Assembly (NCBI RefSeq): GCF_014655595.1
Contig: NZ_BNBL01000001.1
Location: 970,310 to 1,034,309, forward strand
Length of the DNA: 64,000 nt
Reading direction: 5' to 3'
Source: Streptomyces griseocarneus
Lineage (GTDB): Bacteria > Actinomycetota > Actinomycetes > Streptomycetales > Streptomycetaceae
Position numbers and translations under genes: made by a program
Part shown: one piece after another, positions 15,929 to 25,557 of the stretch
Position numbering within the stretch: position 1 is the first letter of the stretch
Layout: each line of letters begins with the position of its first letter
Notes under the pieces: model-generated
The model's input: the letters and a program-made list of their open reading frames with translations, nothing else
Told to the model about the DNA's origin: nothing
Databases searched by the model: none

Positions 15929-17642
15929 GCTCACCCGCGCCGCCTACGCCGACCTCTACGGGCCGACCGCCGGCGACCGCGTCCGGCTCGCCGACACCGA
16001 CCTCGTCGTCGAGATCGAGGAGGACCGCTGCGGCGGCCCCGGCCGGGCCGGGGACGAGGCGGTCTTCGGGGGCGGCAAGGTCATCCGCGAGTCGATGGGC
16101 CAGTCCCGCGCCACCCGGGCCGAGGGCGCCCCCGACACCGTCATCACCGGTGCGGTCGTCCTCGACCACTGGGGCGTGGTCAAGGCCGACGTCGGCCTGC
16201 GCGACGGCCGGATCACCGGCATCGGCAAGGCGGGCAACCCCGACACGATGGACGGCGTCCACCCCGACCTCGTCATCGGCCCCGAGACCGAGATCATCGC
16301 CGGCAACGGCCGGATCCTCACCGCCGGCGCCATCGACGCCCACGTCCACTTCATCTGCCCGCAGCTGGCCGACGAGGCCCTCGCCTCCGGCATCACCACC
16401 CTCCTGGGCGGCGGCACCGGCCCCGCCGAGGGCAGCAAGGCCACCACCGTCACCCCGGGCGCCTGGCACCTCGCCCGGATGTTCGAGGCCATGGAGGACT
16501 CGCCCCTCAACATCGGCCTCCTCGGCAAGGGCAACACCGTCTCGTACGACGCGCTGCGCGCCCAGCTGCGGGCCGGAGCCGTCGGCTTCAAGATCCACGA
16601 GGACTGGGGGGCCACCCCGGCCGCCATCGACGCCTGCCTGAACGTGTGCGAGGAGAGCGGCGCCCAGCTCGCCATCCACACCGACACCCTCAACGAGGCG
16701 GGCTTCGTCGGCGACACCCTCGCCGCGATCGCCGGCCGCTCCATCCACGCGTACCACACCGAGGGTGCGGGCGGCGGTCACGCGCCCGACATCATCACGG
16801 TGGTCTCCGAGGCCAACGTCCTGCCCAGCTCCACCAACCCCACCCGCCCGCACACCGTCAACACCGTCGAGGAGCACCTCGACATGCTGATGGTCTGTCA
16901 CCACCTCAACCCGGCCGTCCCCGAGGACCTCGCCTTCGCCGAGTCCCGCATCCGGCCCTCCACCATCGCCGCCGAGGACATCCTGCACGACCTCGGCGCG
17001 ATATCGATCATCTCCTCGGACTCCCAGGCCATGGGCCGCATCGGCGAGGTCGTCCTGCGCACCTGGCAGACCGCGCACGTCATGAAGCGGCGGCGCGGCG
17101 CCCTGCCGGGGGACGGCCCCGCCGACAACGCCAGGGCCCGGCGCTACGTCGCCAAATACACCATCAACCCGGCCGTCGCGCAGGGCCTCGACCACGAGAT
17201 CGGCTCCGTCGAGACCGGCAAGCTCGCCGACCTCGTGCTGTGGGAGCCGGCCTTCTTCGGCGTCCGCCCCCAGCTGGTGATCAAGGGCGGCCAGATCGCC
17301 TACGCGCAGATGGGCGACGCCAACGCCTCGATCCCCACCCCCCAGCCCGTCCTGCCCCGCCCCATGTTCGGCGCCCGCGGGCGCGCCCCGGCCGGCAACT
17401 CCCTGAACTTCGTGACCCAGTGGGCCATGGACGACGGGCTCCCCGAGCGGCTGGGGCTGGGGAAGCGCTTCGTCCCCATCCGCGGCACGCGCGGCGTCAC
17501 CAAGGCCGACATGCGCAACAACGACGCCCGTCCCCGGGTGGAGGTCGACCCCGACACCTTCACGGTCACCATCGACGGCGAGGCCGTCGAACCCCGGCCG
17601 GCGACGGAACTGCCGATGGCCCAGCGCTACTTCCTCTTCTGA
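15921..17642 (+). CDS. ureC: Urease subunit alpha (catalytic)
   Basis: The 573-residue catalytic subunit. Nickel ligands and active-site residues are visible: HVH at 141-143, the lysine that becomes carbamylated in GFKIHEDWG (Lys224), HTDTLNE near 253, [12 protein letters not shown] near 280, and the mobile flap VCHHL with Cys326 and two His. The end ([11 protein letters not shown]) is the family's usual C-terminus and length matches. Its stop codon shares a base with the ureF start (TGATG). Together with ureA and ureB it makes the holoenzyme; maturation needs UreF, UreG and UreD encoded next. Confidence 0.97.
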   Translation: MPELTRAAYADLYGPTAGDRVRLADTDLVVEIEEDRCGGPGRAGDEAVFGGGKVIRESMGQSRATRAEGAPDTVITGAVVLDHWGVVKADVGLRDGRITGIGKAGNPDTMDGVHPDLVIGPETEIIAGNGRILTAGAIDAHVHFICPQLADEALASGITTLLGGGTGPAEGSKATTVTPGAWHLARMFEAMEDSPLNIGLLGKGNTVSYDALRAQLRAGAVGFKIHEDWGATPAAIDACLNVCEESGAQLAIHTDTLNEAGFVGDTLAAIAGRSIHAYHTEGAGGGHAPDIITVVSEANVLPSSTNPTRPHTVNTVEEHLDMLMVCHHLNPAVPEDLAFAESRIRPSTIAAEDILHDLGAISIISSDSQAMGRIGEVVLRTWQTAHVMKRRRGALPGDGPADNARARRYVAKYTINPAVAQGLDHEIGSVETGKLADLVLWEPAFFGVRPQLVIKGGQIAYAQMGDANASIPTPQPVLPRPMFGARGRAPAGNSLNFVTQWAMDDGLPERLGLGKRFVPIRGTRGVTKADMRNNDARPRVEVDPDTFTVTIDGEAVEPRPATELPMAQRYFLF

Positions 17643-18367
17643 TGACCGCCACGACCGATGTCGCCGACGTCGCTGATGTCGCCGTCGGCGCGGCGGGCCG
17701 CGCCGCGCTGCTCGTCCTCGCCGACGGGCGGTTCCCGGCCGGAGGCCATGCGCACTCCGGCGGGGCCGAGGCGGCCGTCAAGGCCGGGAGGGTGACGGAC
17801 GTGCCCTCCCTGGAGGCCTTCTGCCGGGGGCGGTTGCACACCGCCGGGCTCGCGGCCGCCGCCCTCGCGGCCGCGGCGGCCGCCGGCGCCGACCCGCTCG
17901 AGCTCGACGAGGCCGCGGACGCCCGCACCCCCTCGCTCGCCCTGCGCGCCGCCGCCCGGCGGCTCGGGCGGCAGATGATGCGGGCCGCCCGCGCCACGTG
18001 GCCCTCGCCCGCACTCGACACCCTCGCCTCGGCCCGGCCGCGCGGCGCACACCAGCCCGTCGTGCTCGGGCTCGCCGCGCGGGCGGCCGGACTGGGACCG
18101 CTCGACGCCGCGTACGCCGCCGCCTACGAGGCGGTGAGCGGCCCGGCCACGGCGGTGGTGCGATTGCTGAGCCTCGACCCGTTCCACGCCACGGCGGTGC
18201 TGGCCCGGCTGGCGCCGGAGCTCGACGTGGTGGCGGTGGCCGGGGCCGAGGCGGGGCGGCGGGCGTCGGACGAGGGGCTGGACGTCCTTCCCGCGCCGTC
18301 CGCGCCGTTGCTCGACATCACTGCCGAGCAGCACGCGGCCTGGCCCGTGCGGCTGTTCGCCACGTAG
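17642..18367 (+). CDS. ureF: Urease accessory protein UreF
   Basis: A 241-residue helical chaperone that works with UreD and UreG in loading nickel and CO2 into the urease apoenzyme. The segments LLVLADGRFPAGGHAHSGGAEAAV near residues 25-48, VSGPATAVVRLLSLDP near 165 and the ITAEQHAAWPVRLFAT end fit UreF. The sequence is strongly Ala-rich. The first 17 residues hold a short repeat (DVADVADVAV) not found in the family, so a later start is conceivable, but ATG 17642 overlaps the ureC stop by one base. A gap of 48 bases precedes ureG. Confidence 0.9.
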   Translation: MTATTDVADVADVAVGAAGRAALLVLADGRFPAGGHAHSGGAEAAVKAGRVTDVPSLEAFCRGRLHTAGLAAAALAAAAAAGADPLELDEAADARTPSLALRAAARRLGRQMMRAARATWPSPALDTLASARPRGAHQPVVLGLAARAAGLGPLDAAYAAAYEAVSGPATAVVRLLSLDPFHATAVLARLAPELDVVAVAGAEAGRRASDEGLDVLPAPSAPLLDITAEQHAAWPVRLFAT

Positions 18368-18415
18368 TAACCGGGGCTCCGCCCCGGACCCCGGTCGCAA
18401 ACCCCCGGAGGGACC

Positions 18416-19117
18416 ATGCACCTCGACCACCCCACCACCTATCCCCACCGCCACACCTACGGCGCCGCCTCCCCCCTGCGCCCCGACGGCACCCGGCGTG
18501 CCCTGCGCATCGGGCTCGGCGGGCCCGTGGGGTCGGGGAAGACCGCGACCGTCGCCGCCCTGTGCCGGGCGCTGCGCGAGGAGGTGTCCATCGCCGTCGT
18601 CACCAACGACATCTACACCCGTGAGGACGCCGAGTTCCTGCTGCGCCAGGCCGTGCTGCCGCCCGAGCGCATCACGGCCGTGGAGACCGGCGCCTGCCCG
18701 CACACCGCGATCCGCGACGACATCTCCGCCAACCTCGAGGCCGTCGAGGACCTCGAGGACGGGACCGGTCCGCTGGACCTCGTCCTCGTGGAGTCCGGCG
18801 GCGACAACCTCACCGCCACCTTCTCCAAGGGCCTGGTCGACGCGCAGATCTTCGTCATCGACGTCGCCGGCGGCGACGACATCCCCCGCAAGGGCGGCCC
18901 CGGCGTCACCACCGCCGACCTCCTGGTCGTCAACAAGACCGACCTCGCGCCCTACGTCGGCGCCGACCTGGCCGGCATGGCCCGCGACGCGAAGGCCCAG
19001 CGCGGCGATCTGCCCGTCGCCTTCACGTCCCTGGCCGCCGAGGACGGCGTGGCGCCGGTGCGCGACTGGGTGCGCGAGCGGCTGGCCGCGTGGACGGCCA
19101 CGGCCACGGCGCCGTGA
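18416..19117 (+). CDS. ureG: Urease accessory GTPase UreG
   Basis: A 233-residue SIMIBI-class GTPase that supplies energy, and probably nickel, for urease activation. The N-terminus is His-rich ([16 protein letters not shown]), consistent with nickel binding. Walker A is [10 protein letters not shown] near residues 35-44; [15 protein letters not shown] near 61, [13 protein letters not shown] (the CPH metal motif) near 86 and [11 protein letters not shown] (NKxD) near 172 follow. It ends at a GTGA overlap with ureD. Confidence 0.96.
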   Translation: MHLDHPTTYPHRHTYGAASPLRPDGTRRALRIGLGGPVGSGKTATVAALCRALREEVSIAVVTNDIYTREDAEFLLRQAVLPPERITAVETGACPHTAIRDDISANLEAVEDLEDGTGPLDLVLVESGGDNLTATFSKGLVDAQIFVIDVAGGDDIPRKGGPGVTTADLLVVNKTDLAPYVGADLAGMARDAKAQRGDLPVAFTSLAAEDGVAPVRDWVRERLAAWTATATAP

Positions 19118-19914
19118 CGGTCACGGACGCGGCGCCGGCGCCCGGCGCCGGGCTGCGGGCCGCCGCGCGGATCGTCGCCGCCCCCGACGGCAGGGGCGGC
19201 ACGGCCCTGCCCGTCCTCGAGGGCGCGGGCCCCTTCGCGCTGCGCCGGCCGCGCTCGTACGGGCACGAGGCGCGCGTCGCCCTGGTCGGCGCGATGAGCG
19301 CGCCGCTCGGCGGCGACCGGCTCGCCCTCGCCGCGGACGTCGGGGCGGGCGCCGCGCTGTGCTTCACCACCACGGCGGCCACGATCGCGCTGCCCGGGCG
19401 CACGGGCGCGCCGGCCACGTACGACACGCGGCTGACCGTCGGCGACGGCGGCTCGCTGCGCTGGCTGCCCGAGCCGCTGATCTCCGCCCGCGGCAGCGAC
19501 CTGCGCCAGACCACTCACGTCGAACTCGCCGCCACCGCCTGCCTGGTGCTGCGCGAGGAGCAGGTGCTCGGCCGGGCGGGCGAGAGCACCGGGCGGCTCA
19601 CCACCCGGCTGACCGTCCGTCGCGCGGGCCGCCCGCTGCTGGACCAGGAGCTGTCGTACGGGCCGGGGGCGCCGGGCGGCTGGGACGGCGGCGCGGTGCT
19701 CGGCGGTCACCGGGCCGTGGGCCAACTCCTCGTCGTCCACCCCGCCTTCGAGGGGGGCCAGGTCTCCCCCCGGGCGCTCGGTCCCACGGCCGCCCTGACG
19801 CCCCTGGCCGGGCCGGCCGTCGTGGTGAGCGCCCTCGCACCGGACGCACTGGCGCTGCGCAAGGTGCTGGATTCGGCGCTATCCCAGCTGAATGCCGTAA
19901 TCCGGGCGTTTTAG
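19114..19914 (+). CDS. ureD: Urease accessory protein UreD
   Basis: A 266-residue accessory protein (UreD/UreH) that binds urease and recruits UreF and UreG. Segments [23 protein letters not shown] near 45-68, [14 protein letters not shown] near 80-95 and [15 protein letters not shown] near 115-130 fit the family. The GTG at 19114 overlaps the ureG stop (GTGA) and is preferred; a GTG at 19090 in the same frame would add MDGHGHGA. Placing ureD last (ureABCFGD) is common in actinobacteria. Confidence 0.9.
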   Translation: MTVTDAAPAPGAGLRAAARIVAAPDGRGGTALPVLEGAGPFALRRPRSYGHEARVALVGAMSAPLGGDRLALAADVGAGAALCFTTTAATIALPGRTGAPATYDTRLTVGDGGSLRWLPEPLISARGSDLRQTTHVELAATACLVLREEQVLGRAGESTGRLTTRLTVRRAGRPLLDQELSYGPGAPGGWDGGAVLGGHRAVGQLLVVHPAFEGGQVSPRALGPTAALTPLAGPAVVVSALAPDALALRKVLDSALSQLNAVIRAF

Positions 19915-20090
19915 AGGGTGTTGGGGCGAACGCCGCCACAAGTGGCGTTAGATGTTTCGTCATGTTTACGGATGAGTAAAGAACGCCCTTACACCCTGTC
20001 CTTTGTGGCATGGGAGACGAAAGGATCCCCCCTGCAGACCGCGTGATCACCGCCGCTCTCCGCGGCGCACTCAGCAGGGGGATTCCTACT
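19915..20090 (+). promoter_or_regulatory. Spacer with hairpins between ureD and the peptidase gene
   Basis: CGCCAC-AA-GTGGCG (19934-19947) is a short perfect hairpin 20 bases past ureD and may end the urease transcript. A 7-bp pair, AGGGTGT near 19914 and ACACCCT near 19990, brackets it. The less GC-rich stretch 19950-19980 (TTTACGGATGAGTAAAG) is the best place for the peptidase promoter. AGGGGG at 20076-20081 serves the TTG start at 20091. Confidence 0.4.
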
Positions 20091-21692
20091 TTGAGACCAA
20101 ACGCGATAGCCGGTGCGGCAGGCACCGTGATGGCGGGCGCGCTCGTCGCCGGGTTCCTGGCCGCCCCGTCGGCCGGCGCCGCGCAGGCGGTGCCCGGTGG
20201 CGCGGCCGAGGCCAAGGGCGTGAAGATCGCCGCCGAGCGGGCCGCCAAGACGGGCGTCAAGTGGCAGGACTGTCCCGCCGACTGGGGTCTGGCCAAGCCG
20301 ATCCAGTGCGGCTTCGTGACCGTTCCCGTCGACTACGCCAAGCCCAACGGCCGCACCATCAAGATCGCCGTCGACCGGGCGAAGTCCACCGGCACCGCGA
20401 GCGAGCGCCAGGGCTCCCTCGTCTACAACCCCGGCGGTCCCGGCGGCTCCGGCCTGTCCTTCCCCAAGCGGGTCACGACCAACAACCCGCTGTACGCCAA
20501 CATCGCGAAGGCGTACGACTTCGTCGGCTTCGACCCGCGCGGCGTGGGCCACTCCGCCCCGATCTCCTGCGTCGACCCCCAGGAGTTCGTGAAGGCCCCC
20601 AAGGCCGACCCGGTGCCCTCGAGCGAGGCCGACAAGCGCGCCCAGCGCAAGCTGGCCAAGGAGTACGCGGACGGCTGCGCCGAGCGCAGCGGCGACCTCC
20701 TGCCGTACCTCACGACGCCGAACACCGCCCGTGACGTGGACGTCGTCCGCGCCGCGCTGGGCGACAAGAAGCTCAACTACCTCGGCGTCTCCTACGGCAC
20801 CTACCTGGGCGCCGTCTACGGCACCCTCTTCCCGAACCACGTCCGGCGCATGATCGTCGACAGCGTCGTCAACCCGGCCCGGGACAACATCTGGTACCAG
20901 GCCAACCTCGAGCAGGACATCGCCTTCGAGGGCCGCTTCAAGGACTGGGAGGAGTGGGTCGCCAAGAACGACTCCGTCTTCCACATCGGCGACACCCGCG
21001 CCAAGGTCCAGAAGGAGTGGGAGAAGCTCCGCGCCGCCGCCAAGAAGCAGCCCATCGGCGGCCTCGTCGGCCCGGCCGAGCTGATCAACTACTTCCAGGG
21101 CGCCGCGTACTACGACCGCTCCTGGGTCCCGGTCGCCGAGACCTGGAAGAAGTACCGCGCCGGTGACGAGAAGGCGCTCGTCGAGGCCGCCGGCCCCGAC
21201 CTCTCGGACAAGGCCGGCAACATCGCCTCCGAGAACAGCAACGCCGTCTACACCGCGGTCGAGTGCGCCGACGCCAAGTGGCCCACCAGCTGGCGCAAGT
21301 GGGACCGCGACAACACCCGCATCCACCAGCAGGCGCCGTTCATGACCTGGGCCAACGCCTGGATGAACCTGCCCTGCGCCACGTGGAAGGGCCCGCAGTA
21401 CAACCCCCTCGAGGTCACCACGCACAAGGGCCTGCCGCAGACCCTCATCGTGCAGGCCGACCGTGACGCCGCCACCCCGTACGCGGGCGCGGTGGAGCTG
21501 CACAAGCGCTTCCGCGGCTCCCAGCTGATCACCGAGAAGGGTGCCGGCTCGCACGGCGTCACGGGTCTGACCAACCCGTGCGTCAACAAGCGCGTCGACG
21601 CCTACCTCCTGACCGGCAAGCTCGAGGGCGGCGCGGACGTGACCTGCACCCCGCACGCCACGCCCGAGCCGCCGAAGGCCGCCACGAAGTAA
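20091..21692 (+). CDS. Secreted alpha/beta-hydrolase, tripeptidyl aminopeptidase (Tap/SlpD) type
   Basis: A 533-residue exported peptidase. The TTG start at 20091 gives a good signal peptide (basic RPN, hydrophobic AGTVMAGALVAGFLAAP, cleavage near AGAAQA) and has AGGGGG upstream; an ATG at 20010 in frame would add 27 residues that do not fit a signal. The nucleophile elbow is YLGVSYGTYLGAVYG, the Asp is in VQADRDAATPY and the His in GAGSHGV. The oxyanion loop NPGGPGGSG and FDPRGVGHS are typical of the Streptomyces Tap and SlpD/E group, which removes tripeptides from exported proteins. A strong terminator follows at 21719-21760. Confidence 0.9.
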   Translation: MRPNAIAGAAGTVMAGALVAGFLAAPSAGAAQAVPGGAAEAKGVKIAAERAAKTGVKWQDCPADWGLAKPIQCGFVTVPVDYAKPNGRTIKIAVDRAKSTGTASERQGSLVYNPGGPGGSGLSFPKRVTTNNPLYANIAKAYDFVGFDPRGVGHSAPISCVDPQEFVKAPKADPVPSSEADKRAQRKLAKEYADGCAERSGDLLPYLTTPNTARDVDVVRAALGDKKLNYLGVSYGTYLGAVYGTLFPNHVRRMIVDSVVNPARDNIWYQANLEQDIAFEGRFKDWEEWVAKNDSVFHIGDTRAKVQKEWEKLRAAAKKQPIGGLVGPAELINYFQGAAYYDRSWVPVAETWKKYRAGDEKALVEAAGPDLSDKAGNIASENSNAVYTAVECADAKWPTSWRKWDRDNTRIHQQAPFMTWANAWMNLPCATWKGPQYNPLEVTTHKGLPQTLIVQADRDAATPYAGAVELHKRFRGSQLITEKGAGSHGVTGLTNPCVNKRVDAYLLTGKLEGGADVTCTPHATPEPPKAATK

Positions 21693-21718
21693 GCGGCACA
21701 CGGCAACAGCCAAAAGCG

Positions 21719-21760
21719 CCCGGCCCCGTCGGTCCCTCCTCGGAGACCGGCGGGGCCGGG
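21719..21760 (+). terminator. Strong hairpin after the tripeptidyl aminopeptidase gene
   Basis: CCCGGCCCCG (21719-21728) pairs with CGGGGCCGGG (21751-21760); inside, a U-G pair and CGGTC/GACCG continue the stem to 16 pairs. It begins 27 bases past the stop codon. Confidence 0.85.
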
Positions 21761-21898
21761 TGCGTGCGTACGGGCTCCCCGGGGGCCCAACCGGGTGGCC
21801 CGAGGCCCCCACACGGGGGACGGCACCCGTGCGGCCGCTTGCCGCGCGCGGGTGCCGCGCGGTGCCCTGGCCCGGCAGCGTTTCCCGGGAGGCACACC

Positions 21899-22306
21899 AT
21901 GTCCGTACGCACCAGCACGGCCGCGGCGGCGACCGCGACCGCCCTGCTCGCCCTGCCCCTGGCCACGGCCCCGGCCACCGCCCGCACCCTGGACGAGGGC
22001 CGGCTCTTCCTCACGGTCTCCGGCTCGCAGAACACCTGGATCCGCGGCGTCCGGCTCGCCTGCCCGGGACCCGGCGGCCACCATCCGCACGCCGCCGAGG
22101 CCTGTCGGCACCTCGGCCGGACGGCGGGCCGGCCCGACGGGCCGCCCGTCGCCGCCGAGAAGCCCCCGGCCACCTGCACCAAGGAGTACGACCCGGTCGT
22201 CGCGTCCGCCGACGGCGACTGGCGGGGCGGTCAGATCGCCTGGCGCAGGACGTATCCCAACGCCTGCGCCCTCGAGGCCGCGACCGGCCCCGTCTTCCGC
22301 TTCTGA
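21899..22306 (+). CDS. Streptomyces subtilisin inhibitor (SSI) family protein
   Basis: A 135-residue secreted protease inhibitor. Residues 1-28 form a signal peptide (ALLALPLATAPATA). The mature part carries the SSI pattern LFLTVSGSQNTWIRGVRLAC, HPHAAEACRHLGR, CTKEYDPVVASADGDWRG and a C-terminal NACALEAATGPVFRF, with the four Cys that make two disulfides. It acts outside the cell on subtilisin- or trypsin-like proteases; being next to a secreted tripeptidyl aminopeptidase makes a link in extracellular proteolysis likely. GGGAGG precedes ATG 21899. The reactive-site bond was not assigned. Confidence 0.93.
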   Translation: MSVRTSTAAAATATALLALPLATAPATARTLDEGRLFLTVSGSQNTWIRGVRLACPGPGGHHPHAAEACRHLGRTAGRPDGPPVAAEKPPATCTKEYDPVVASADGDWRGGQIAWRRTYPNACALEAATGPVFRF

Positions 22307-22342
22307 CGCCCCCGGCCGGCCCCGGCACCCCTCACGTCCCGC

Positions 22343-22501
22343 TCACGTCCCGCGGGCCGCCAGCGTTCCGATCGTCGTCAGGCCCAGCACCACCCACGCG
22401 AACCACAGCCACCCGTCGCCGCCGATCGTGACCGTATAGGCGGTCACCAGGACCAGGGCGCCGACCGTCAGGGCAGCCATCGTCTTCGCCGATCCGGGCA
22501 T
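22343..22501 (-). CDS. Small two-span membrane protein
   Basis: A 52-residue protein, MPGSAKTMAALTVGALVLVT at the start, with two hydrophobic stretches (about residues 8-25 and 30-48) joined by a short Gly-rich turn. The ATG at 22501 has AGGAGG eight bases upstream, which sets the start. The family is not recognised; small proteins like this are common beside respiratory assembly genes in Streptomyces. It lies downstream of the CtaG-like gene, same direction, about 108 bases away. Confidence 0.7.
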   Translation of the reverse strand: MPGSAKTMAALTVGALVLVTAYTVTIGGDGWLWFAWVVLGLTTIGTLAARGT

Positions 22502-22609
22502 CCCGCACCTCCTCACGGCGGCCCGGGCGCTAAAACGCGCGGACCGCGGCCAGGAGACCATCGTCTCCCCGCCGCGGTCCGTACCGCCATACCGCAGACC
22601 GCCCCGCGG

Positions 22610-23563
22610 TCACTGCCCCCGGGTGTTCAGCGACGCCAGATAGGCGTTGTAGGCCGCGAGCTCCTTGTCGCCGTCCCGGTCCGCGGCCCGGTCGCTGCGC
22701 TTGGCCTGCCGCTGCTCCGAGCGGTACCACTGGTAGACCAGCGCCAGCAGCACCACGACGGACGGGATCTCGCTGAAGGCCCAGGCGATGCCGCCGCCCG
22801 CCTGCTGGTCGTCCAGCGGGTCGATGCCCAGCGAGGCCGGCGGGTGCATGTAGGTGCCGATCATCGGCTCCGAGGCCATCATCAGCGCGATGCCGAAGAA
22901 CGCGTGGAAGGGCATGCCGGCGAACAGCTCCAGCATCCGCATCACGTAGCCGGGCCGGTGCGGGCCCGGGTCCACGCCCATGATCGGCCAGAAGAAGACC
23001 AGGCCCACCGCCAGGAAGTGCACCATCATCCCGATGTGCCCCACCTTGGACTCCATGAGGAAGTCGAAGAGCGGGGTGAAGTACAGGGCGTACAGGCTCG
23101 CGATGAACAGCGGGATGGTGAACGCCGGGTGCGTGATCACCCGCATGTAGCGGCTGTGCAGCAGCGACACCAGCCACTCGCGCGGGCCCCGGCGGCCGCG
23201 CCCCGCCGCCGGCAGCGCCCGCAGCGTCAGCGTCACGGGCGCGCCCAGCAGGAGCAGGATGGGGGAGAGCATGCTGATGACCATGTGCTGCACCATGTGC
23301 ACGCTGAACATGACCATGCCGTAGTCGTTGAGCTTGGTGCACATCACCAGCGCCACGCTCAGCACGCCGGCCGCGAACGCCACCACCCGGCCCCACGGCC
23401 ACGCGTCCCCGCGCCGCCGCAGCCGCACCACGCCCCAGCCGTACAGGCCCAGCCCCAGCAGGCAGCCGATCATGAAGAACGGTTCGCTACTGAACTGCAG
23501 ACCCCGCTCCAGCGTGAACGGCGGCATGTCCATATGCATCATGCCGTGCCCGCTGTGATCCAT
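22610..23563 (-). CDS. CtaG-like cytochrome c oxidase assembly membrane protein
   Basis: A 317-residue integral membrane protein of the caa3_CtaG family (Bacillus CtaG type), linked to assembly of aa3/caa3 oxidase, probably in copper handling. The N-terminus is rich in Met and His (MDHSGHGMMHMDMPP), a likely copper-binding stretch. Around seven to eight spans follow, with MVMFSVHMVQHMVISMLSP near 85-103 and FAGMPFHAFFGIALMMAS near 210-228 as conserved His/Met segments. The start at 23563 has GGGAGAGAG upstream and is preferred over one 7 codons earlier. Confidence 0.88.
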   Translation of the reverse strand: MDHSGHGMMHMDMPPFTLERGLQFSSEPFFMIGCLLGLGLYGWGVVRLRRRGDAWPWGRVVAFAAGVLSVALVMCTKLNDYGMVMFSVHMVQHMVISMLSPILLLLGAPVTLTLRALPAAGRGRRGPREWLVSLLHSRYMRVITHPAFTIPLFIASLYALYFTPLFDFLMESKVGHIGMMVHFLAVGLVFFWPIMGVDPGPHRPGYVMRMLELFAGMPFHAFFGIALMMASEPMIGTYMHPPASLGIDPLDDQQAGGGIAWAFSEIPSVVVLLALVYQWYRSEQRQAKRSDRAADRDGDKELAAYNAYLASLNTRGQ

Positions 23564-23653
23564 CCGCTCTCTCCCATTTCGCACCGATGCGCCGGGACCA
23601 GAGTAGAGGCGCCCCGGGTCCGCCCCACGGCCGGGGGCGGACCGCGCGGGAGG

Positions 23654-24679
23654 TCACAGCACGCAGTCGAGCTCGGCGTAGCGCTCGGCCGGCACCGTCT
23701 TCAGCTGCTCTACGGCCTCCGCCAGCGGCACCAGAGTGATGTCCGTGCCGCGCAGCGCCGTCATCATCCCGAACGCGCCCAGGTGCGCCGCCTCCACCGC
23801 GTGCCAGCCGAAGCGGGTGGCCAGCACCCGGTCGTACGCGGTGGGCGTGCCGCCCCGCTGCACATGGCCCAGGATCACCGGCCGCGCCTCCTTGCCCAGG
23901 CGCCGCTCCAGCTCCACGGCCAGCTGACGGGCCACTCCGGCGAACCGCTCGTGCCCGTAGACGTCCGTGCCGCCGGTCTCGAAGTCCATGGAGCCGGGGC
24001 GCGGCTTCGCGCCCTCCGCGACCACGACGATCGCGAAGCGCTTGCCCGCCGCGAAGCGCCTGCCGACCACCTCGGTCAGCTCGTCGATGGAGAAGGGACG
24101 TTCCGGCACCACGATCGCGTGGGCGCCGGCGGCCATGCCCGACTGGAGGGCGATCCACCCGGTGTGCCGGCCCATCACCTCGACGATCAGGACGCGCTGA
24201 TGCGACTCGGCGGTGGTCTTCAGGCGGTCCAGGGCGTCGGTGGCCACCCCCACCGCGGTGTCGAAGCCGAAGGTCACATCGGTCGAGGCGATGTCGTTGT
24301 CGATGGTCTTGGGCACGCCCACGACGGGGAGCCCGGCGTCCGACAGCAGCCGTGCCGCCTTGAGGGTGCCCTCGCCGCCGATCGGGATGACGGCGTCCAG
24401 GCCGAGGGCCGCGACGTTCTCGCGGGCCCGCTCCACGCCGTCGCGCAGCTGCTCGGGCCGTACGCGCGAGGAGCCGAGGATGGTGCCGCCGGTGGCCAGG
24501 ACGCCGGCCACGGCGTCCAGGTCGAGCTTGCGGTAGTCCGCCTCCAGCAGGCCGCGCCAGCCGTCGTGGAAGCCGATGACGTCGTCGCCGTGGTCGACCA
24601 CGGCGCGGTGCACGACGGAGCGGATGACGGCGTTGAGACCGGGGCAGTCGCCGCCGGAGGTGAGTACACCGATACGCAT
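23654..24679 (-). CDS. pfkA: 6-phosphofructokinase
   Basis: Phosphorylates fructose 6-phosphate to the 1,6-bisphosphate in glycolysis. The 341-residue protein begins MRIGVLTSGGDCPGLNAVIR. It has IPIGGEGTLKAARLL near 95, PKTIDNDIASTDVTFGFDTA near 120-140, MGRHTGWIAL near 165 and LGHVQRGGTP near 280. In the PFK family Gly at the GGEGT position indicates ATP use, while Lys in PKTIDND is shared with PPi enzymes; this mixed signature occurs in actinobacterial ATP-dependent PFKs. The ATG at 24679 begins the homology; an upstream in-frame start adds unrelated residues. Confidence 0.93.
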   Translation of the reverse strand: MRIGVLTSGGDCPGLNAVIRSVVHRAVVDHGDDVIGFHDGWRGLLEADYRKLDLDAVAGVLATGGTILGSSRVRPEQLRDGVERARENVAALGLDAVIPIGGEGTLKAARLLSDAGLPVVGVPKTIDNDIASTDVTFGFDTAVGVATDALDRLKTTAESHQRVLIVEVMGRHTGWIALQSGMAAGAHAIVVPERPFSIDELTEVVGRRFAAGKRFAIVVVAEGAKPRPGSMDFETGGTDVYGHERFAGVARQLAVELERRLGKEARPVILGHVQRGGTPTAYDRVLATRFGWHAVEAAHLGAFGMMTALRGTDITLVPLAEAVEQLKTVPAERYAELDCVL

Positions 24680-24797
24680 GACAGGGGGGACCTTTGCGTT
24701 CGGGGCCGCGAGGGCCGAAAGACCGGACCGGACCCCGTCGTCCGGTGTAATCCCCGCCACCCTAACCGCCGAGGGTGACGGGGACCGCGACCGTCCG

Positions 24798-25526
24798 CTA
24801 TGCGGGCTGTGTCGCCGCAGCGATCCGCTCGGCGCGCAGCGCCTCGTACCAGCGGTCGTCGACCGGCGGCAGGGCGTTGACGTCCAGCGCCAGCTTGATC
24901 AGCATGTCCGAGATGTGCGGATTACGCGCCATGACCGGGCCGTGCATGTACGTACCGAAGACGGTGTCGTTGTACGCGCCCTCGGTGCCGTCGCCCGTGC
25001 CGTTGCCGTTGCCGAAGCGCACCCGGGCGAACGGGCGGGCCGTCGGGCCGAGGTGGGTGATGCCCTGGTGGTTCTCGAAGCCGGTCAGCGGCGGCAGGCC
25101 GAGCGGCTGGTCGATGTCGGCGAGCACGTCGCCGACGCAGCGCTCGCCCTCGCCACGGGTGCTGATGACGTCCAGCAGCCCCAGGCCCTGCTCGCGCTGG
25201 CCCAGGTCGTTGATGAACTCGTGGCCCAGGATCTGGTAGCCGGCGCAGACCGAGAAGACGATCGCGCCGTTGGCGACGGCCCGGTTCAGGCCGCCGTCGC
25301 GGCGCAGCCGCTCGGCCGCCAGCCGCTGCGGACGGTCCTCACCGCCGCCGATCAGGTAGATGTCCCCGGAGGTGGGGATCTGCTGGTCGGAGCGGACGTC
25401 GACGCGCTGGACGTCCAGGCGGCGCTGGTGGGCGCGCCGCTCCAGGACCAGGACGTTGCCCTGGTCGCCGTAGGTGCTGAGCAGGTCGGGGTAGACCCAC
25501 ACCACACGCAGACTGTTCTGGCTCAT
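24798..25526 (-). CDS. gatD: GatD-type glutamine amidotransferase (lipid II isoglutaminyl synthase subunit)
   Basis: A 242-residue class I (triad) glutaminase. With MurT it amidates the alpha-carboxyl of D-Glu in lipid II, making D-isoglutamine. The nucleophile is in IVFSVCAGYQILG near residue 95; the His is in DTVFGTYMHGPVMARNP near 192. VWVYPDLLSTYGDQGNVLVL at the start and IYLIGGGEDRPQ near 60 fit GatD/CobB-like proteins. ATG 25526 is preferred because AAGGA lies 9 bases upstream; a GTG two codons earlier is too close. It begins 31 bases past the murT stop, in one operon. Confidence 0.92.
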   Translation of the reverse strand: MSQNSLRVVWVYPDLLSTYGDQGNVLVLERRAHQRRLDVQRVDVRSDQQIPTSGDIYLIGGGEDRPQRLAAERLRRDGGLNRAVANGAIVFSVCAGYQILGHEFINDLGQREQGLGLLDVISTRGEGERCVGDVLADIDQPLGLPPLTGFENHQGITHLGPTARPFARVRFGNGNGTGDGTEGAYNDTVFGTYMHGPVMARNPHISDMLIKLALDVNALPPVDDRWYEALRAERIAAATQPA

Positions 25527-25557
25527 GCTCACAATCCTTGTCGTGCTGTCCGTGGGC

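Noticed and set aside
19090-19116. GTG at 19090 as the ureD start.
   Set aside because: It would overlap ureG by 28 bases; the GTGA overlap at 19114 is the more usual coupling. Still possible.
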